NCBI RefSeq assembly: GCF_003939025.1
Contig: NZ_RQIH01000007.1
Coordinates: 186,001 to 250,000 of the forward strand
Direction of reading: 5' to 3'
Length of the DNA: 64,000 nt
DNA from: Rhizobium sophoriradicis
GTDB lineage: Bacteria > Pseudomonadota > Alphaproteobacteria > Rhizobiales > Rhizobiaceae
This document shows, piece after piece, positions 38,547 to 47,807 of the stretch (the stretch's first letter is position 1; every line of letters begins with the position of its first letter). A program made the translations under genes and the position numbers. A model generated the notes under the pieces. That model did no database searches. It saw nothing but the letters and a program-made list of their open reading frames with translations, and was not told where the DNA came from.

Positions 38547-39428
38547 CTAATCAGTCAGAAGGCCGGCATGGCGCATGGCCAGATCGATTTCGGCCTCCAC
38601 CCCGAGCGAGACGGTGACCAACGGCAGGCGCATATCGCGTCGCATCCGGCCCAGGCGCCAGAGCGCATATTTCGGCCCTGCCGGATTGGTCTCCAGGAAA
38701 AGCGCGCGATGGAGCGGCATCAACCGATCCTGAAGCTCCAGTGCACGGCGGAAATCACCCGAAAGGCATGCCGTCTGGAATTGAGCGCAAAGCCGGGGCG
38801 CAACATTGGCGGTCACTGAAATGCAGCCGTGGCCGCCATGCGCCATGTAGCCAAGTGCTGTGCCGTCCTCCCCGGACAACAGGTTGAAATCGCGGCCGCA
38901 CGCCATGCGTTCCAGAGACGGACGCAGCAGATTTGCGGTGGCGTCCTTCACGCCGACCACGTTACGGCAATCCCGCTTGAGCCGAGCAAGGGTATCCACG
39001 GAGATGTCGATGACGCTGCGTGGAGGAATATTGTAGACAATGATCGGTAGGGAGACTTCTGCGTCGATGGCTCGGAAATGCTGGTAGAGGCCTTCCTGGG
39101 TCGGTTTGTTGTAGTAGGGCGCGACGATGAGCAGCGCATCGGCACCCGCCGCCTGCGCATGCCGGGAAAAATCAATCGCCTCGTCGGTGCTGTTCGAACC
39201 AGCGCCAGCGATCACGGGAACTCGCCCCCTCGCCACTTCTACAGTTCGTTCGACCAGCCGCTTGTGCTCGGCATGCGAGAGGGTTGGGCTCTCGCCGGTC
39301 GTCCCGCAGGGAACAACGCCATGGCTGCCCTCCGCGATCTGCCACTCCACCAGCGAAGTGTAGGCCTCCTCGTCAACCTTGCCGTCGAGAAAGGGCGTGA
39401 CGAGCGCCGTGATCGATCCTTTGAACAT
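38547..39428 (-). CDS. dapA: DapA-family aldolase (4-hydroxy-tetrahydrodipicolinate synthase-like)
   Basis: From ATG 39428 (GGAGA upstream) the product is 293 residues. It has GTTGESPTL, the catalytic Tyr in VYNIPPRS and the Schiff-base Lys in [12 protein letters not shown], as in true DapA. The reaction would be condensation of pyruvate with aspartate semialdehyde, the intermediate the neighbouring homoserine dehydrogenase produces. A housekeeping dapA presumably exists elsewhere, so this copy may drain semialdehyde towards lysine or serve as another pyruvate aldolase. Confidence 0.85.
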   Translation of the reverse strand: MFKGSITALVTPFLDGKVDEEAYTSLVEWQIAEGSHGVVPCGTTGESPTLSHAEHKRLVERTVEVARGRVPVIAGAGSNSTDEAIDFSRHAQAAGADALLIVAPYYNKPTQEGLYQHFRAIDAEVSLPIIVYNIPPRSVIDISVDTLARLKRDCRNVVGVKDATANLLRPSLERMACGRDFNLLSGEDGTALGYMAHGGHGCISVTANVAPRLCAQFQTACLSGDFRRALELQDRLMPLHRALFLETNPAGPKYALWRLGRMRRDMRLPLVTVSLGVEAEIDLAMRHAGLLTD

Positions 39429-39456
39429 TGCATTCTCCGATAATTGCAAAAGAGCG

Positions 39457-40146
39457 TCAGCGCCTCGCCGGCACCTGCCTTTCGACAATGCGAAAAGCGC
39501 GGGTGATGACGATGGTGAGGCAGACATAGAAGATGGTGACGACGATCAGAGGCTCGTAGACGAGCAGCGTATCCTGCCTGATCTTGTAGGCGACGGCATA
39601 GAGATCCATCACTGTGACGGTAAAGGCGAGCGGCGTTGCCTTCAGTTGCAGCACCACTTCGCCGGCGATCGTCGGCAGGGCGATGCGGATCGCCCGCGGC
39701 AACCATATGCGTCGCAGAAGCGTCCAGTGGGTCATGCCGAAGGCGCGACCGGCTTCCAGTTCGCCCTTCGGCACGGCAAGTAGCGCACCGCGCAATACCT
39801 CGGCCTCGTAGGCCGCGTAGTTGAGCGTGAAGCTAACCGCCGCGAAGAAGAAGCCCTCACGCACGATCGGCCAAACGAAACTTGAGCGCAGACCCGGGAT
39901 CATGGGCAGCAAGGATCCGACACCGTAGTAGAGCAACCACAATTGGATGAGCAAAGGTGTGCCGCGCAAGCAGGTGCAGTAACTCTTGGCGCACCATCGC
40001 AGCCAGTGGGGTCCGCCGATCTGCGCGAGCGCAAGACCAATCGCCAGGACGAAGCCGAGAGCGACCGAGATGACAAGCAGCATTACGGTCTGCGTCGCGC
40101 CTGCGGCGAGAAGCGGCCAATAGTTGGAAACCCATGAGAAATTCAC
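39457..40146 (-). CDS. Polar amino-acid ABC transporter permease (HisM/ArtM type)
   Basis: The 229-residue protein has four to five membrane spans and the permease EAA loop [20 protein letters not shown], followed by conserved [10 protein letters not shown]. It pairs with the other permease 12 bp upstream, the family 3 binding protein and the ATPase, forming one importer. It precedes dapA by 28 bp. Confidence 0.9.
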   Translation of the reverse strand: MNFSWVSNYWPLLAAGATQTVMLLVISVALGFVLAIGLALAQIGGPHWLRWCAKSYCTCLRGTPLLIQLWLLYYGVGSLLPMIPGLRSSFVWPIVREGFFFAAVSFTLNYAAYEAEVLRGALLAVPKGELEAGRAFGMTHWTLLRRIWLPRAIRIALPTIAGEVVLQLKATPLAFTVTVMDLYAVAYKIRQDTLLVYEPLIVVTIFYVCLTIVITRAFRIVERQVPARR

Positions 40147-40158
40147 TGCCTATCCCCC

Positions 40159-40881
40159 TCAGGCTGATTTCGGCTGACCACGCCGGAAATGAGTCTCAAG
40201 GCCTCCGAAGACGACATTGGAGACGAGCGTGATCGCCAGGTAGAGGACGGCGGCGGCCAAGAAGAACAGGAAGTAATGCTTGGTGTTACCGGCGGCGAGC
40301 CGCGTCGCCAAGGCCAGTTCCTGGTAGCCGACGACGGCAATCAGCGCGCTGTCTTTGGTCACCGACATCCACAAATTGGCCATGCCGGGCAGGGCGTTCG
40401 GCATTAGCGCCGGCAGCACGACCCGCCGGAAGCGCAACCAGGGTCGCATGCCGAAGGCGCTCGCGGCCTCTATCTGGCCAATGGGAATGGCGAGAATCGC
40501 GCCGCGCAATACCTCAATCATGTAGGCGCCTTGGACGATGCCCAGCACGACGACCGCGGCAAGGAAGCCGTTGATCTCGATCGATGGGAAGCCGAGCGTG
40601 GACAGCATCCTGTTGATGCCGTCCGTCCCGGCGTAATAAAGACCGATTATCAGGATCAGCTCGGGAATGGCGCGCACCGCCGTCGTATAAAAATCCAGCA
40701 GGGTAACGACGGCACGGCTGCCCTTGAGTTTACCTGTCGCACCGGTCAGCCCGATCAGTATGCCGAACACGTACGCACCGAGCGAAATCAGGATGGTTGA
40801 GGCAGCGCCGGCAAGCAGCACCCCACCCCACCCAGGCGGATATGGGGAAAGCAGTTCCACAATGGATGAGCTTGTCGCCAT
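40159..40881 (-). CDS. Polar amino-acid ABC transporter permease (HisQ/ArtQ type)
   Basis: The 240-residue protein has five predicted membrane segments and the EAA loop EAASAFGMRPWLRFRRVVLP. It is the second inner-membrane subunit of the island importer. The 119-bp gap to the binding-protein gene contains a small hairpin. Confidence 0.9.
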   Translation of the reverse strand: MATSSSIVELLSPYPPGWGGVLLAGAASTILISLGAYVFGILIGLTGATGKLKGSRAVVTLLDFYTTAVRAIPELILIIGLYYAGTDGINRMLSTLGFPSIEINGFLAAVVVLGIVQGAYMIEVLRGAILAIPIGQIEAASAFGMRPWLRFRRVVLPALMPNALPGMANLWMSVTKDSALIAVVGYQELALATRLAAGNTKHYFLFFLAAAVLYLAITLVSNVVFGGLETHFRRGQPKSA

Positions 40882-40970
40882 GAAAACAGCTCCTTGGCGT
40901 TCGACCGAGGGCCCTGCGGCTCGAACGCTTTTCTCTCTCTGAGAAGGTATCGGGTTGGATAGACGCAGCG

Positions 40971-40989
40971 AGGCGCGTCAGCCGCGCCT
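40971..40989 (-). promoter_or_regulatory. Hairpin after the binding-protein gene
   Basis: AGGCGCG-TCAGC-CGCGCCT forms a perfect 7-bp stem with a 5-nt loop 11 bp past the binding-protein stop. No T-run follows. Hairpins here often protect the binding-protein mRNA and lower permease expression. Confidence 0.5.
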
Positions 40990-41000
40990 GAGCACTCCGT

Positions 41001-41771
41001 TCATTTGCCGTAGGGGTCGAAGTCGAAATATTTTTTGGAGATTTCAGCGTATTTTCCGTTCGCTCGAACAGCGGCGATGGCAGTGTTCAGCCTTGCCAGA
41101 AGCTCGGTGTCCTCCTGGCGCAAGCCGCCGCCGATACCCTGTCCCAGAACCTGCGGGTCATCCTTGACGTTGCCCTTGTCCTCGCAGCAGCCCTTGCCAA
41201 AATCCGTCTGGAGAAAGCTCATCAGCGGGATGGAATCACCGAAGACGTAATCGATGCGGCCGACGGCCAGATCCTGAAACGCTTCGTCGAGCGTGGCATA
41301 GGTCTTCTCGGAGGCAACGCTCGCATAATATTTCTTGTAGTAATCCGCTTGGATCGTGGAAACCTGGATGCCGATCGTCTTGCCGGCGAGATCCTCGACC
41401 GCGGTGCCGGTCTTTCCATCCTGCGCGCCGATCAGCTTGCTCGGCGTGTTGTAGTACTTGTTGGTGAAAGCGACCGTCTTCTTGCGTTCGTCGGTGATCG
41501 ACATGGAAGACCAGATAACGTCGAACTTCTTCGATTGGAGGCCGGGAATTAGGCCATCCCACGACATGTCGACGACCGAGCAGGTTTCCTTCATTTCGGA
41601 GCAAACGGCGTTCATCAGGTCGATTTCCCAGCCGACCCAATTGCCGCTCGCGTCCTTCGTAAAGAACGGTGGGTAGGCTTCGTTCATGATGCCAAAGCGG
41701 ATCTCCGCGTTCGCACCGGCGGCCGAGGCGAGAAGAGTGGCTCCGGCAATGAGGCAGATTGTAGTTTTCAT
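41001..41771 (-). CDS. Periplasmic amino-acid binding protein (family 3)
   Basis: The 256-residue protein begins MKTTICLIAGATLLASAAGA with signal peptidase site ANA-EIRF. The mature part is a SBP_bac_3 fold: MNEAYPPFF, WVGWEIDLMNAVCSEM, DVIWSSMSITDERKKTVAFT and a C-terminal lysine-rich helix. Two cysteines in GKGCCED are unusual. It captures a polar amino acid; homoserine is the inferred substrate from context only. Confidence 0.9.
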   Translation of the reverse strand: MKTTICLIAGATLLASAAGANAEIRFGIMNEAYPPFFTKDASGNWVGWEIDLMNAVCSEMKETCSVVDMSWDGLIPGLQSKKFDVIWSSMSITDERKKTVAFTNKYYNTPSKLIGAQDGKTGTAVEDLAGKTIGIQVSTIQADYYKKYYASVASEKTYATLDEAFQDLAVGRIDYVFGDSIPLMSFLQTDFGKGCCEDKGNVKDDPQVLGQGIGGGLRQEDTELLARLNTAIAAVRANGKYAEISKKYFDFDPYGK

Positions 41772-41809
41772 GTCAGTTCCCTTTGTTTTTGATTGGCCGG
41801 TAACGGTGC

Positions 41810-42589
41810 TCAGTGGCGTGAAGAGCTTGTGAATTCGCGACATCGGACGCTACTGGGGGCGCCGAAGACCTGCTCCGGCCTGCCCTCTTCCTCAACACGA
41901 CCCTGATGGAGGAACATCACATGGCTCGAAACATCGCGCGCGAACTTCATCTCGTGGGTGACGAGCAGCATCGTCCGACCCTCGTCGGCGAGATCACGAA
42001 TGACTTTGAGCACTTCCCCTACCAGTTCGGGATCAAGCGCCGAGGTCGGCTCGTCGAACAGCATCACGGAGGGGTCGACGCACAGCGCCCGCGCAATCGA
42101 GGCGCGCTGCTGCTGGCCGCCCGACAGGAAGGCCGGATAGACGTTGCGCTTCTCATATAGGCCGACCTTTTGCAGCAGCGCCTCCGCCTTTTCCGTCGCC
42201 TCCTTGCGGCCTATGCCGAGCACATGGATCGGCGCTTCGACGACATTCTCCAAAACGGTCATGTGGGCCCAGAGGTTGAAGCTTTGGAACACCATGCCGA
42301 GGCCGGTGCGAATGCGCTCCACTTGCCGCCAATTCGCAGGGTGGGCGCGCCCGTCCGATCCTGCCCTTAAGACCACTTCCTCACCGTTGACGACGAAGCG
42401 CCCCCGATCGGGAATCTCCAGAAAGTTGATGCAACGCAGAAAGGTGCTTTTCCCGGAGCCGGAGGAGCCGATCAGCGATATGACGTCTCCCTTTCTCGCG
42501 GTGAGGGAAATTCCTTTCAGCACCTGATGAGCGCCGTAGCTTTTGTGCACGTCGTCGACCCGCAAAGCGCAGGAGATATCATTCGTCAT
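41810..42589 (-). CDS. Amino-acid ABC transporter ATPase (HisP/GlnQ type)
   Basis: The 259-residue protein has Walker A GSSGSGKST, Q-loop MVFQSFNLW, signature LSGGQQQRASIARAL and Walker B VMLFDEPTSALD. It energises the importer formed with the adjacent permeases and binding protein. Confidence 0.93.
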   Translation of the reverse strand: MTNDISCALRVDDVHKSYGAHQVLKGISLTARKGDVISLIGSSGSGKSTFLRCINFLEIPDRGRFVVNGEEVVLRAGSDGRAHPANWRQVERIRTGLGMVFQSFNLWAHMTVLENVVEAPIHVLGIGRKEATEKAEALLQKVGLYEKRNVYPAFLSGGQQQRASIARALCVDPSVMLFDEPTSALDPELVGEVLKVIRDLADEGRTMLLVTHEMKFARDVSSHVMFLHQGRVEEEGRPEQVFGAPSSVRCREFTSSSRH

Positions 42590-42722
42590 CCACTTCGTTC
42601 CCCACTTTTTGCGTGGCTTATGGTCAAGGAGTTTAACCCCCGTCTGCTGGGGTTCGGCCGCGCAGTTTGCCGTCCTTGAGGCGTTCCCCCGCGAATATTT
42701 TCAAACCTCGCAGTTTTACGGC

Positions 42723-44132
42723 TTATGCGCGGTTGATGCAGACGACTTTCGGCTGCGTCATATCCTCATAGGCAAAGCGAACGCCCTCCCGCCCCATGCT
42801 CCCATGCTTGAAACCGCCGAAGGGCATCGCGTCAAAACGATAGTCTGAGGAATCGTTGATCATGACCCCGCCCGCTTCGATGCCCGCGGCAGCCTCCAGC
42901 GCATCGGCGAGGTTGCTGGTGAACATCCCGGCATGCAGGCTGTAATCCGGCTCGTTCGCCATGCAAATCGCGTCGGCAAGCGTCTCGAAGCGCTCAAGCA
43001 TGACCACCGGCGCGAATATCTCCTCCCGCCAGAGTCTGCTTTGGCGGCCAACGCCCTCAAGCACCGTCGGGCTGTAGAGCGCGCCATCGCGCTGGTGTCC
43101 GCACAAAAGCCGGGCTCCGGCTCCGATCGCCTGTTCAACCGCGGTTTCGGCGCGTTTGGCCGCGGTCGGCGAGATCATCGGGCCAACATCCGTCTCCTCA
43201 CGGCTCGGATCCCCGGCGAGAAGCTTGGCGGTGCCAGCGACGAATGTCTGGCGGAAACGCTCATAGCAACTGGCCTGGACAAGAATGCGCTGCACGCCGA
43301 TGCAATTTTGACCGGCCGCCCAATAGGCACCCGAAATGCACCCCGCCGCGGCCTTGTCGATATCGCAATCTGCCATGACGATGACCGGTGCGTTACCGCC
43401 GAGATCCATGGAAAGCTTCTTCAGCCCGGCAGACCGGGCAATGGCCTCGCCGGTCACAAATCCGCCGGTAAACGACACCATTCGAATATCGCGAGCAGAA
43501 ACGATGGCGTGTCCGAGGTCGGCGCCCCCGATGGCGACGGTGACGATCGTTTCCGGGAGACCCGCGGCAACCAGCGTCTCGACGAGCTTCAGGGCCGAAA
43601 GCGGCGCTAACTCCGAAGGCTTCAGCAGGATCGAATTGCCGCCGGCAATGGCAGGGCCGAGCTTGTGCGCGACGAGGTTCAGAGGATCGTTGTAGGGTGT
43701 AATGGCGGCGATCACGCCAAGGGGTTCGCGTGTGAACCAACCTTGACGGGTCTCGGAGCCCGCATAGGCGTCGAACGGCACGATCTCCCCGGCATTACGC
43801 TTGGCCTCTTCTGCGGAGAGCTTCAGCGTGTTGATACAGCGTAACGTCTCCTTGCGCGCTTGTACGATCGTCTTGCCTGCTTCGCTGACGATGGTACGGG
43901 CGAAAGCCTCGCACTGTTCTTCGACGAGCCGTGCCGCCTTTTCCAGAATCGCTGCACGACGATGCCGGGGTAATGCGCGCGACAGCGTGGCGCCATGTCT
44001 GGTGCGGGCAAGGAGCGCGTCGATGTCGTTCGGACCGCTGGCCGAAACGATCTCGACGAGGGAGCCATCATAGGGATTTAAAACGGCGATCTCTGCGGCG
44101 GTCGAGGCGATCTGGCGCTTTACAGCAGTCAT
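42723..44132 (-). CDS. Aldehyde dehydrogenase, probable aspartate-semialdehyde oxidising
   Basis: ATG 44132 overlaps the homoserine dehydrogenase stop (ATGA), giving 469 residues. It is an NAD(P)-dependent aldehyde dehydrogenase with cofactor motifs [20 protein letters not shown] and SFTGGFVTG and catalytic Cys277 in GQNCIGVQR. The usual general-base Glu of the ELGG motif is Asp243 (SMDLGGNAP), 34 residues before the Cys as expected. Coupling to hom suggests that it oxidises aspartate semialdehyde to aspartate. Other small semialdehydes are possible substrates. Confidence 0.85.
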   Translation of the reverse strand: MTAVKRQIASTAAEIAVLNPYDGSLVEIVSASGPNDIDALLARTRHGATLSRALPRHRRAAILEKAARLVEEQCEAFARTIVSEAGKTIVQARKETLRCINTLKLSAEEAKRNAGEIVPFDAYAGSETRQGWFTREPLGVIAAITPYNDPLNLVAHKLGPAIAGGNSILLKPSELAPLSALKLVETLVAAGLPETIVTVAIGGADLGHAIVSARDIRMVSFTGGFVTGEAIARSAGLKKLSMDLGGNAPVIVMADCDIDKAAAGCISGAYWAAGQNCIGVQRILVQASCYERFRQTFVAGTAKLLAGDPSREETDVGPMISPTAAKRAETAVEQAIGAGARLLCGHQRDGALYSPTVLEGVGRQSRLWREEIFAPVVMLERFETLADAICMANEPDYSLHAGMFTSNLADALEAAAGIEAGGVMINDSSDYRFDAMPFGGFKHGSMGREGVRFAYEDMTQPKVVCINRA

Positions 44133-45187
44133 TCGGCAGCTTCCTTGTTCATGTGGACGGCGCGATGGATGGCGACAATGTCGGAGAGAAGCGCATAGGC
44201 CGTCTCGACTCGCCCAGCTCCCGGGCCGGTGACGGTCACGGCACCAAGCAGGTCGGTATTGAAGGAAACCGCATTGATGGCACCGGCCACCCCTGCGAGC
44301 GGATGGTCGAGAGCCAAGCGCCGTGGCGCCACGGAGGCCTCGATCCGACCGTCCTCGCCACGAATTGCCGAGCCGATTAACTTCCAACGGCATCGCTCCT
44401 TTGCCGCAGACTCGATGTCCCCGACGGTCAGCGACGAGATACCGCGGCAGGAAACGTCACCCGGCGTCAGCGTGGCGCCCAGCAGTTCGTTCGCGAGAAT
44501 GACCACTTTGAGCCGCACGTCATGGCCCTCGACGTCTGCAGTTGGGTCCGCCTCGGCATATCCAAGTGCCTGCGCCTCACCGATGGCCTCGGAAAAGCCG
44601 AGCCCGCTCTCCATGCGACCCAAAACGAAATTTGAGGTGCCGTTCAGAATACCTTCGAAACCGTTGAGCCCAGAACCGGCAAGCATGGTTTTCGCCATGC
44701 GGATGACGGGGGTACCGCTCATCACCGCGCCTTCATATTCGAATGAAACGTGGTTGCGGCGGGCGAGCGCCTTGAGATCGGCGGCGGCGAGGGCGACCGG
44801 GCCCTTATTGGTGGTGATTACGTGCCTGCCGCTTTCAAGCGCCCAGCGGCAATGGGAAACGGCCGGTTCGCCATCGTAGGGATTGGTGAAGGTTGCCTCC
44901 GCGACGATGTCGGCGGGCGCTTGCCTGATGACTTGCTCGTTGTCCGCTTCCGCTGACCCACCGGACAGCTTCGCGAACCCACCCCTCTCGAATCTAGTCT
45001 CGATGAGCATGCGAGCGTCGATGCCGTTGGCCGACACGACGGAGCCGAGATTGAGGTCGGTAACCGCGACGATGTTGAGCTGAAAACCAAGTTCAGTGCG
45101 CCAGCGGTTGTTTCGTTCGGCCACAAGTTCGGCAAAGGCACGGTTGACCCCACCAAATCCTATAAGTGCGATATTGTATTGTACCAT
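44129..45187 (-). CDS. hom: Homoserine dehydrogenase without ACT domain
   Basis: The 352-residue protein has an N-terminal Rossmann fold ([20 protein letters not shown]), [23 protein letters not shown] and the catalytic segment [18 protein letters not shown]. It ends after the catalytic domain: the C-terminal ACT regulatory domain of biosynthetic homoserine dehydrogenases is absent, so threonine feedback is not expected. This fits oxidation of homoserine to aspartate semialdehyde. It is the first gene of the island operon; GAGGAACC precedes the ATG and a 30-bp palindrome lies 62 bp upstream. Confidence 0.9.
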   Translation of the reverse strand: MVQYNIALIGFGGVNRAFAELVAERNNRWRTELGFQLNIVAVTDLNLGSVVSANGIDARMLIETRFERGGFAKLSGGSAEADNEQVIRQAPADIVAEATFTNPYDGEPAVSHCRWALESGRHVITTNKGPVALAAADLKALARRNHVSFEYEGAVMSGTPVIRMAKTMLAGSGLNGFEGILNGTSNFVLGRMESGLGFSEAIGEAQALGYAEADPTADVEGHDVRLKVVILANELLGATLTPGDVSCRGISSLTVGDIESAAKERCRWKLIGSAIRGEDGRIEASVAPRRLALDHPLAGVAGAINAVSFNTDLLGAVTVTGPGAGRVETAYALLSDIVAIHRAVHMNKEAAE

Positions 45188-45249
45188 CCCGGTTCCTCAT
45201 CATAGGTGACGAGAAAAGGATGACGTTACAGAAGGTCAGCGGGAAGCTT

Positions 45250-45279
45250 GCAGAACGACCAAATTGATGGTCGTTCTGC
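45250..45279. promoter_or_regulatory. 30-bp perfect palindrome, probable operator
   Basis: GCAGAACGACCA and TGGTCGTTCTGC are perfect 12-bp inverted arms around AATTGA in the 233-bp gap between hom and the divergent Lrp gene. A half-site AACGACC recurs at 45398-45404, about 16 bp before the Lrp ATG. Its size and place fit binding by the adjacent Lrp-type dimer controlling both genes. Confidence 0.7.
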
Positions 45280-45420
45280 CAGGCATCGGCCATAGTGTGC
45301 AGATTTCCCGCGAAGATCGATAGTGGGTGAAGGCAATAAGTGAAAACAGACAGAAATATGCAGTTTCACCGCGCCGCATCGGGATAGTATGCGGGAAAAC
45401 GACCGATAGCGACGATCCTT

Positions 45421-45888
45421 ATGGAAACTATTGACCAGCTAGACCGCAAGATTCTGGATATTATCCAGATCGATTGTCAGATGAAGGCCGAGATCATAGG
45501 CGATCTCGTCGGCCTCTCGGCCTCTGCCGTGCAGCGGCGTCTGAAACGGATGCGCGATTCCGGAATCATCACGGCCGAGATTGCCCTTGTCGATCGCAAG
45601 GCGGCCGGAACCCCAATGATGTTCATCGCGGGGATGGAAATCGAGCGGGAGAATTATGACGCTCTTTCCAAGTTCCGAGTCTGGTTGGCGAAGCAGGCGC
45701 ACATTCAGCAGGTCTACTACGTGACCGGTTCAGTCGATCTGGTCGCAATTATCACTGCGCGCGATGTTGGACAATATGATGAGATCACGGCCAACCTGAT
45801 GTCCGAGAATCCTCAGATCAAAAGCATTCACACGAATGTCGTGTTGAAGGATATCAAAGTCGGGATGTTTGTTCCCATCGCGGACTAG
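45421..45888 (+). CDS. Lrp/AsnC-family regulator (divergent from hom)
   Basis: The 155-residue protein has an AsnC-type helix-turn-helix (LDRKILDIIQIDCQMKAEII, then LSASAVQRRLKRMRDSGIIT) and a RAM effector domain (about 70-150, VYYVTGSVDLVAIITARDVG). Divergence from hom and the shared palindrome make it the likely local regulator of the island, activating on its amino-acid substrate. AT-ending codons are more frequent here than in neighbouring core genes by eye. Confidence 0.9.
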   Translation: METIDQLDRKILDIIQIDCQMKAEIIGDLVGLSASAVQRRLKRMRDSGIITAEIALVDRKAAGTPMMFIAGMEIERENYDALSKFRVWLAKQAHIQQVYYVTGSVDLVAIITARDVGQYDEITANLMSENPQIKSIHTNVVLKDIKVGMFVPIAD

Positions 45889-45938
45889 GACCCGCTTCTA
45901 TTCCATCGTTCCGATCCTGGGACATCCAGAAGCATGCA

Positions 45939-46199
45939 TCAAGCCCAGAACTGATCCAGCCACAGATTGAGCTTGTCGAAGCCGCGGTTATTGACCGCGT
46001 AGATGCGTTTCGTGCCTTCCGACGTCACCGAGACGAGGTTGCTGTCAAGCAGCGCCTTCAGGTGTTGCGAAACCGCGGGACGGCTGATCGGCAGGCCCTC
46101 GGCAAGCTCGTTGACTGTCCGCGGCGCGCGCCGCAATTCCTCCAGCAGAAAGCGCCGGTTCGGATCGGCAATCGCAGAGAAGGGGTCCGTGTTCGACAT
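45939..46199 (-). CDS. ArsR-family regulator
   Basis: The 86-residue protein is a minimal winged helix of the ArsR type (IADPNRRFLLEELRRAPRTV, then LPISRPAVSQHLKALLDSNL) without metal-binding cysteines. It probably senses something other than heavy metals or acts with a partner gene. A TauE/SafE permease gene ends downstream of its promoter side. Target is unknown. Confidence 0.88.
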   Translation of the reverse strand: MSNTDPFSAIADPNRRFLLEELRRAPRTVNELAEGLPISRPAVSQHLKALLDSNLVSVTSEGTKRIYAVNNRGFDKLNLWLDQFWA

Positions 46200-46270
46200 G
46201 GCGGGAAAGCTACGTCAAACCGGCCGTTCCAGCAAGGAAATTGTGCAATGCAGCGTGGTGCTTGCCGCCC

Positions 46271-47035
46271 TTAGCCGCCAACGCCCTCGCGCACGATCAG
46301 CAAGGCGGCGATCAGGGCCATTGCATACATGAAGGGATAGAAAATCTCCGGCTTCATGCGGCGCACGCACCAGGCGCCGGCAAGCGTGGCGAGCGGGGCG
46401 AAAGGCAGCAGCGTCGCCGAGGTTGCGAGATTCTGCGTGTCGAGCTGGCCGAGCGCGAAATAGGGGATCAGCTTGACGGCGTTGAGGATCGCGAAAAATC
46501 GCACGCTGGTGCCGGTATATTCGCGCGGCTGCAGCTTGAGCGGCAGGGCATAGATCTGGAAGGGCGCGCCTCCGGCATGGGCGACAAAGCTGCCGTAACC
46601 CGAGAACGTGCCCCAGAAACCGGCGGCGACCGGCCGCTGGCCGCGCGGCGGAATCACCCTGCCGGCGCCCGGGCCGAAATTGTTCCAGAAATAGCGCAGA
46701 CAGAAGAAGATGGTCACCGCGCCGATGACGATGCGCAGGATGTTGCCCGGAACCAGCGCCGAGGTCGCCCAGCCGAGGCCGATACCGAAGATCGCGCCGG
46801 GCAGCATGATCTTCAGCGTCGTCCAGTCGCCGTGCTTGCGCCAGACGACGAGCGAGATCATGTCCATGAAGACCAGGATCGGCAGCAGGATCGCCGCCGC
46901 CTCGACCGGCGAGACGACGAGCGCGAGAAAGGGCAAGCCGATCAGCGACAAAGCGTCGCCCATGCCGCCTTTTGCGAGGCCGATCAGGAGCACGGCGGGC
47001 ACAGCGGCGTAGTAGAATGACAAATCCTGCGGCAT
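46271..47035 (-). CDS. TauE/SafE-family membrane permease
   Basis: The start at 47035 has GGAGGA upstream and gives 254 residues with seven to eight hydrophobic segments. The family features are GLAKGGMGDALSLIGLPFLA near the N-terminus and GFWGTFSGYGSFVAHAGGAP in the second half. TauE/SafE proteins export sulphite, sulphoacetate or similar organic anions. The ArsR gene lies 71 bp downstream. Confidence 0.88.
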   Translation of the reverse strand: MPQDLSFYYAAVPAVLLIGLAKGGMGDALSLIGLPFLALVVSPVEAAAILLPILVFMDMISLVVWRKHGDWTTLKIMLPGAIFGIGLGWATSALVPGNILRIVIGAVTIFFCLRYFWNNFGPGAGRVIPPRGQRPVAAGFWGTFSGYGSFVAHAGGAPFQIYALPLKLQPREYTGTSVRFFAILNAVKLIPYFALGQLDTQNLATSATLLPFAPLATLAGAWCVRRMKPEIFYPFMYAMALIAALLIVREGVGG

Positions 47036-47143
47036 GCTTTCGGCGTCCTCCCCTTGCAAGCCTCCTCTAACGGAACTACTCACACAAAACGAGTGCGGAT
47101 CCGTCCTTTCGAAGAGGGAATCCGCAGGAAACGGAAAGACCTC

Positions 47144-47797
47144 ATGACCGAACCCGAAAACCGCTGCCGCCTGGTGCTCATCGCCCCTGATATCGCCGAC
47201 GCCGATGAACAGGCAAGGATCGTCGCCGACGCGCTGAAGGGCGGCGATGTCGCCTCGGTGATCGTGCCGCAATACGGGCTCGACGACGGCACCTTCCAGA
47301 AACATGCCGAAAAGCTGGTGCCTGTCATTCAGGATGCCGGCGCCGCAGCGCTGATTGCGGGCGACAGCCGCGTGGCGGGACGGGCCAAGGCCGATGGCCT
47401 GCATCTTTCCGGCAATGCCGAGGCGCTGTCGGAGGCGATCGACAAGCACGCGCCGAAGCTGATCGTCGGCGGCGGCAATGCGGCCGACCGGCATACGGCG
47501 TTGGAGATCGGCGAAGCCAGGCCGGACTATATCTTCTTCGGCAAGCTCGATGGCGACATCAAGCCGGAGGCACATCCCAAGAACCTTGCGCTTGGTGAAT
47601 GGTGGGCTTCGATGATCGAAATCCCCTGCATCGTCATGGGCGGCACCGATCCGGCATCGGCGCTCGCCGTTGCGGAGACCGGAGCGGAGTTCGTGGCGCT
47701 GCGGTTGGCGGTCTTCGACGATCCCGCCCGGGCGCCATCAATCATTGCCGAGATCAACGCATTGCTTGACGAAAAAGCGCCACGGTTTGAGGATTGA
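47144..47797 (+). CDS. ThiE-like protein with altered active site
   Basis: The 217-residue protein is a TIM-barrel of the thiamine-phosphate synthase family (IAGDSRVAGRAKADGLHLSG, then MGGTDPASALAVAETGAEFV). Several catalytic motifs of true ThiE are missing: the QLREK-type strand reads SVIVPQYG, NDR reads GDSR, and the STH and GP-x-T-x-TK segments are replaced. Rhizobial genomes have a separate thiE, so this is probably a paralogue with another phosphate-binding role. No TPP riboswitch is seen upstream. Confidence 0.7.
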   Translation: MTEPENRCRLVLIAPDIADADEQARIVADALKGGDVASVIVPQYGLDDGTFQKHAEKLVPVIQDAGAAALIAGDSRVAGRAKADGLHLSGNAEALSEAIDKHAPKLIVGGGNAADRHTALEIGEARPDYIFFGKLDGDIKPEAHPKNLALGEWWASMIEIPCIVMGGTDPASALAVAETGAEFVALRLAVFDDPARAPSIIAEINALLDEKAPRFED

Positions 47798-47807
47798 AAT
47801 CGCGCTC

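Noticed and set aside
45188..45249. Sigma-70 promoter with TATGAT close to the hom start
   Set aside because: The TATGAT lies only about 10 nt before the start codon, overlaps the ribosome-site region, and has no convincing -35 element at the right spacing.
47036..47143. TPP riboswitch upstream of the ThiE-like gene
   Set aside because: No CUGAGA core or partner element is present in the 108-bp leader.
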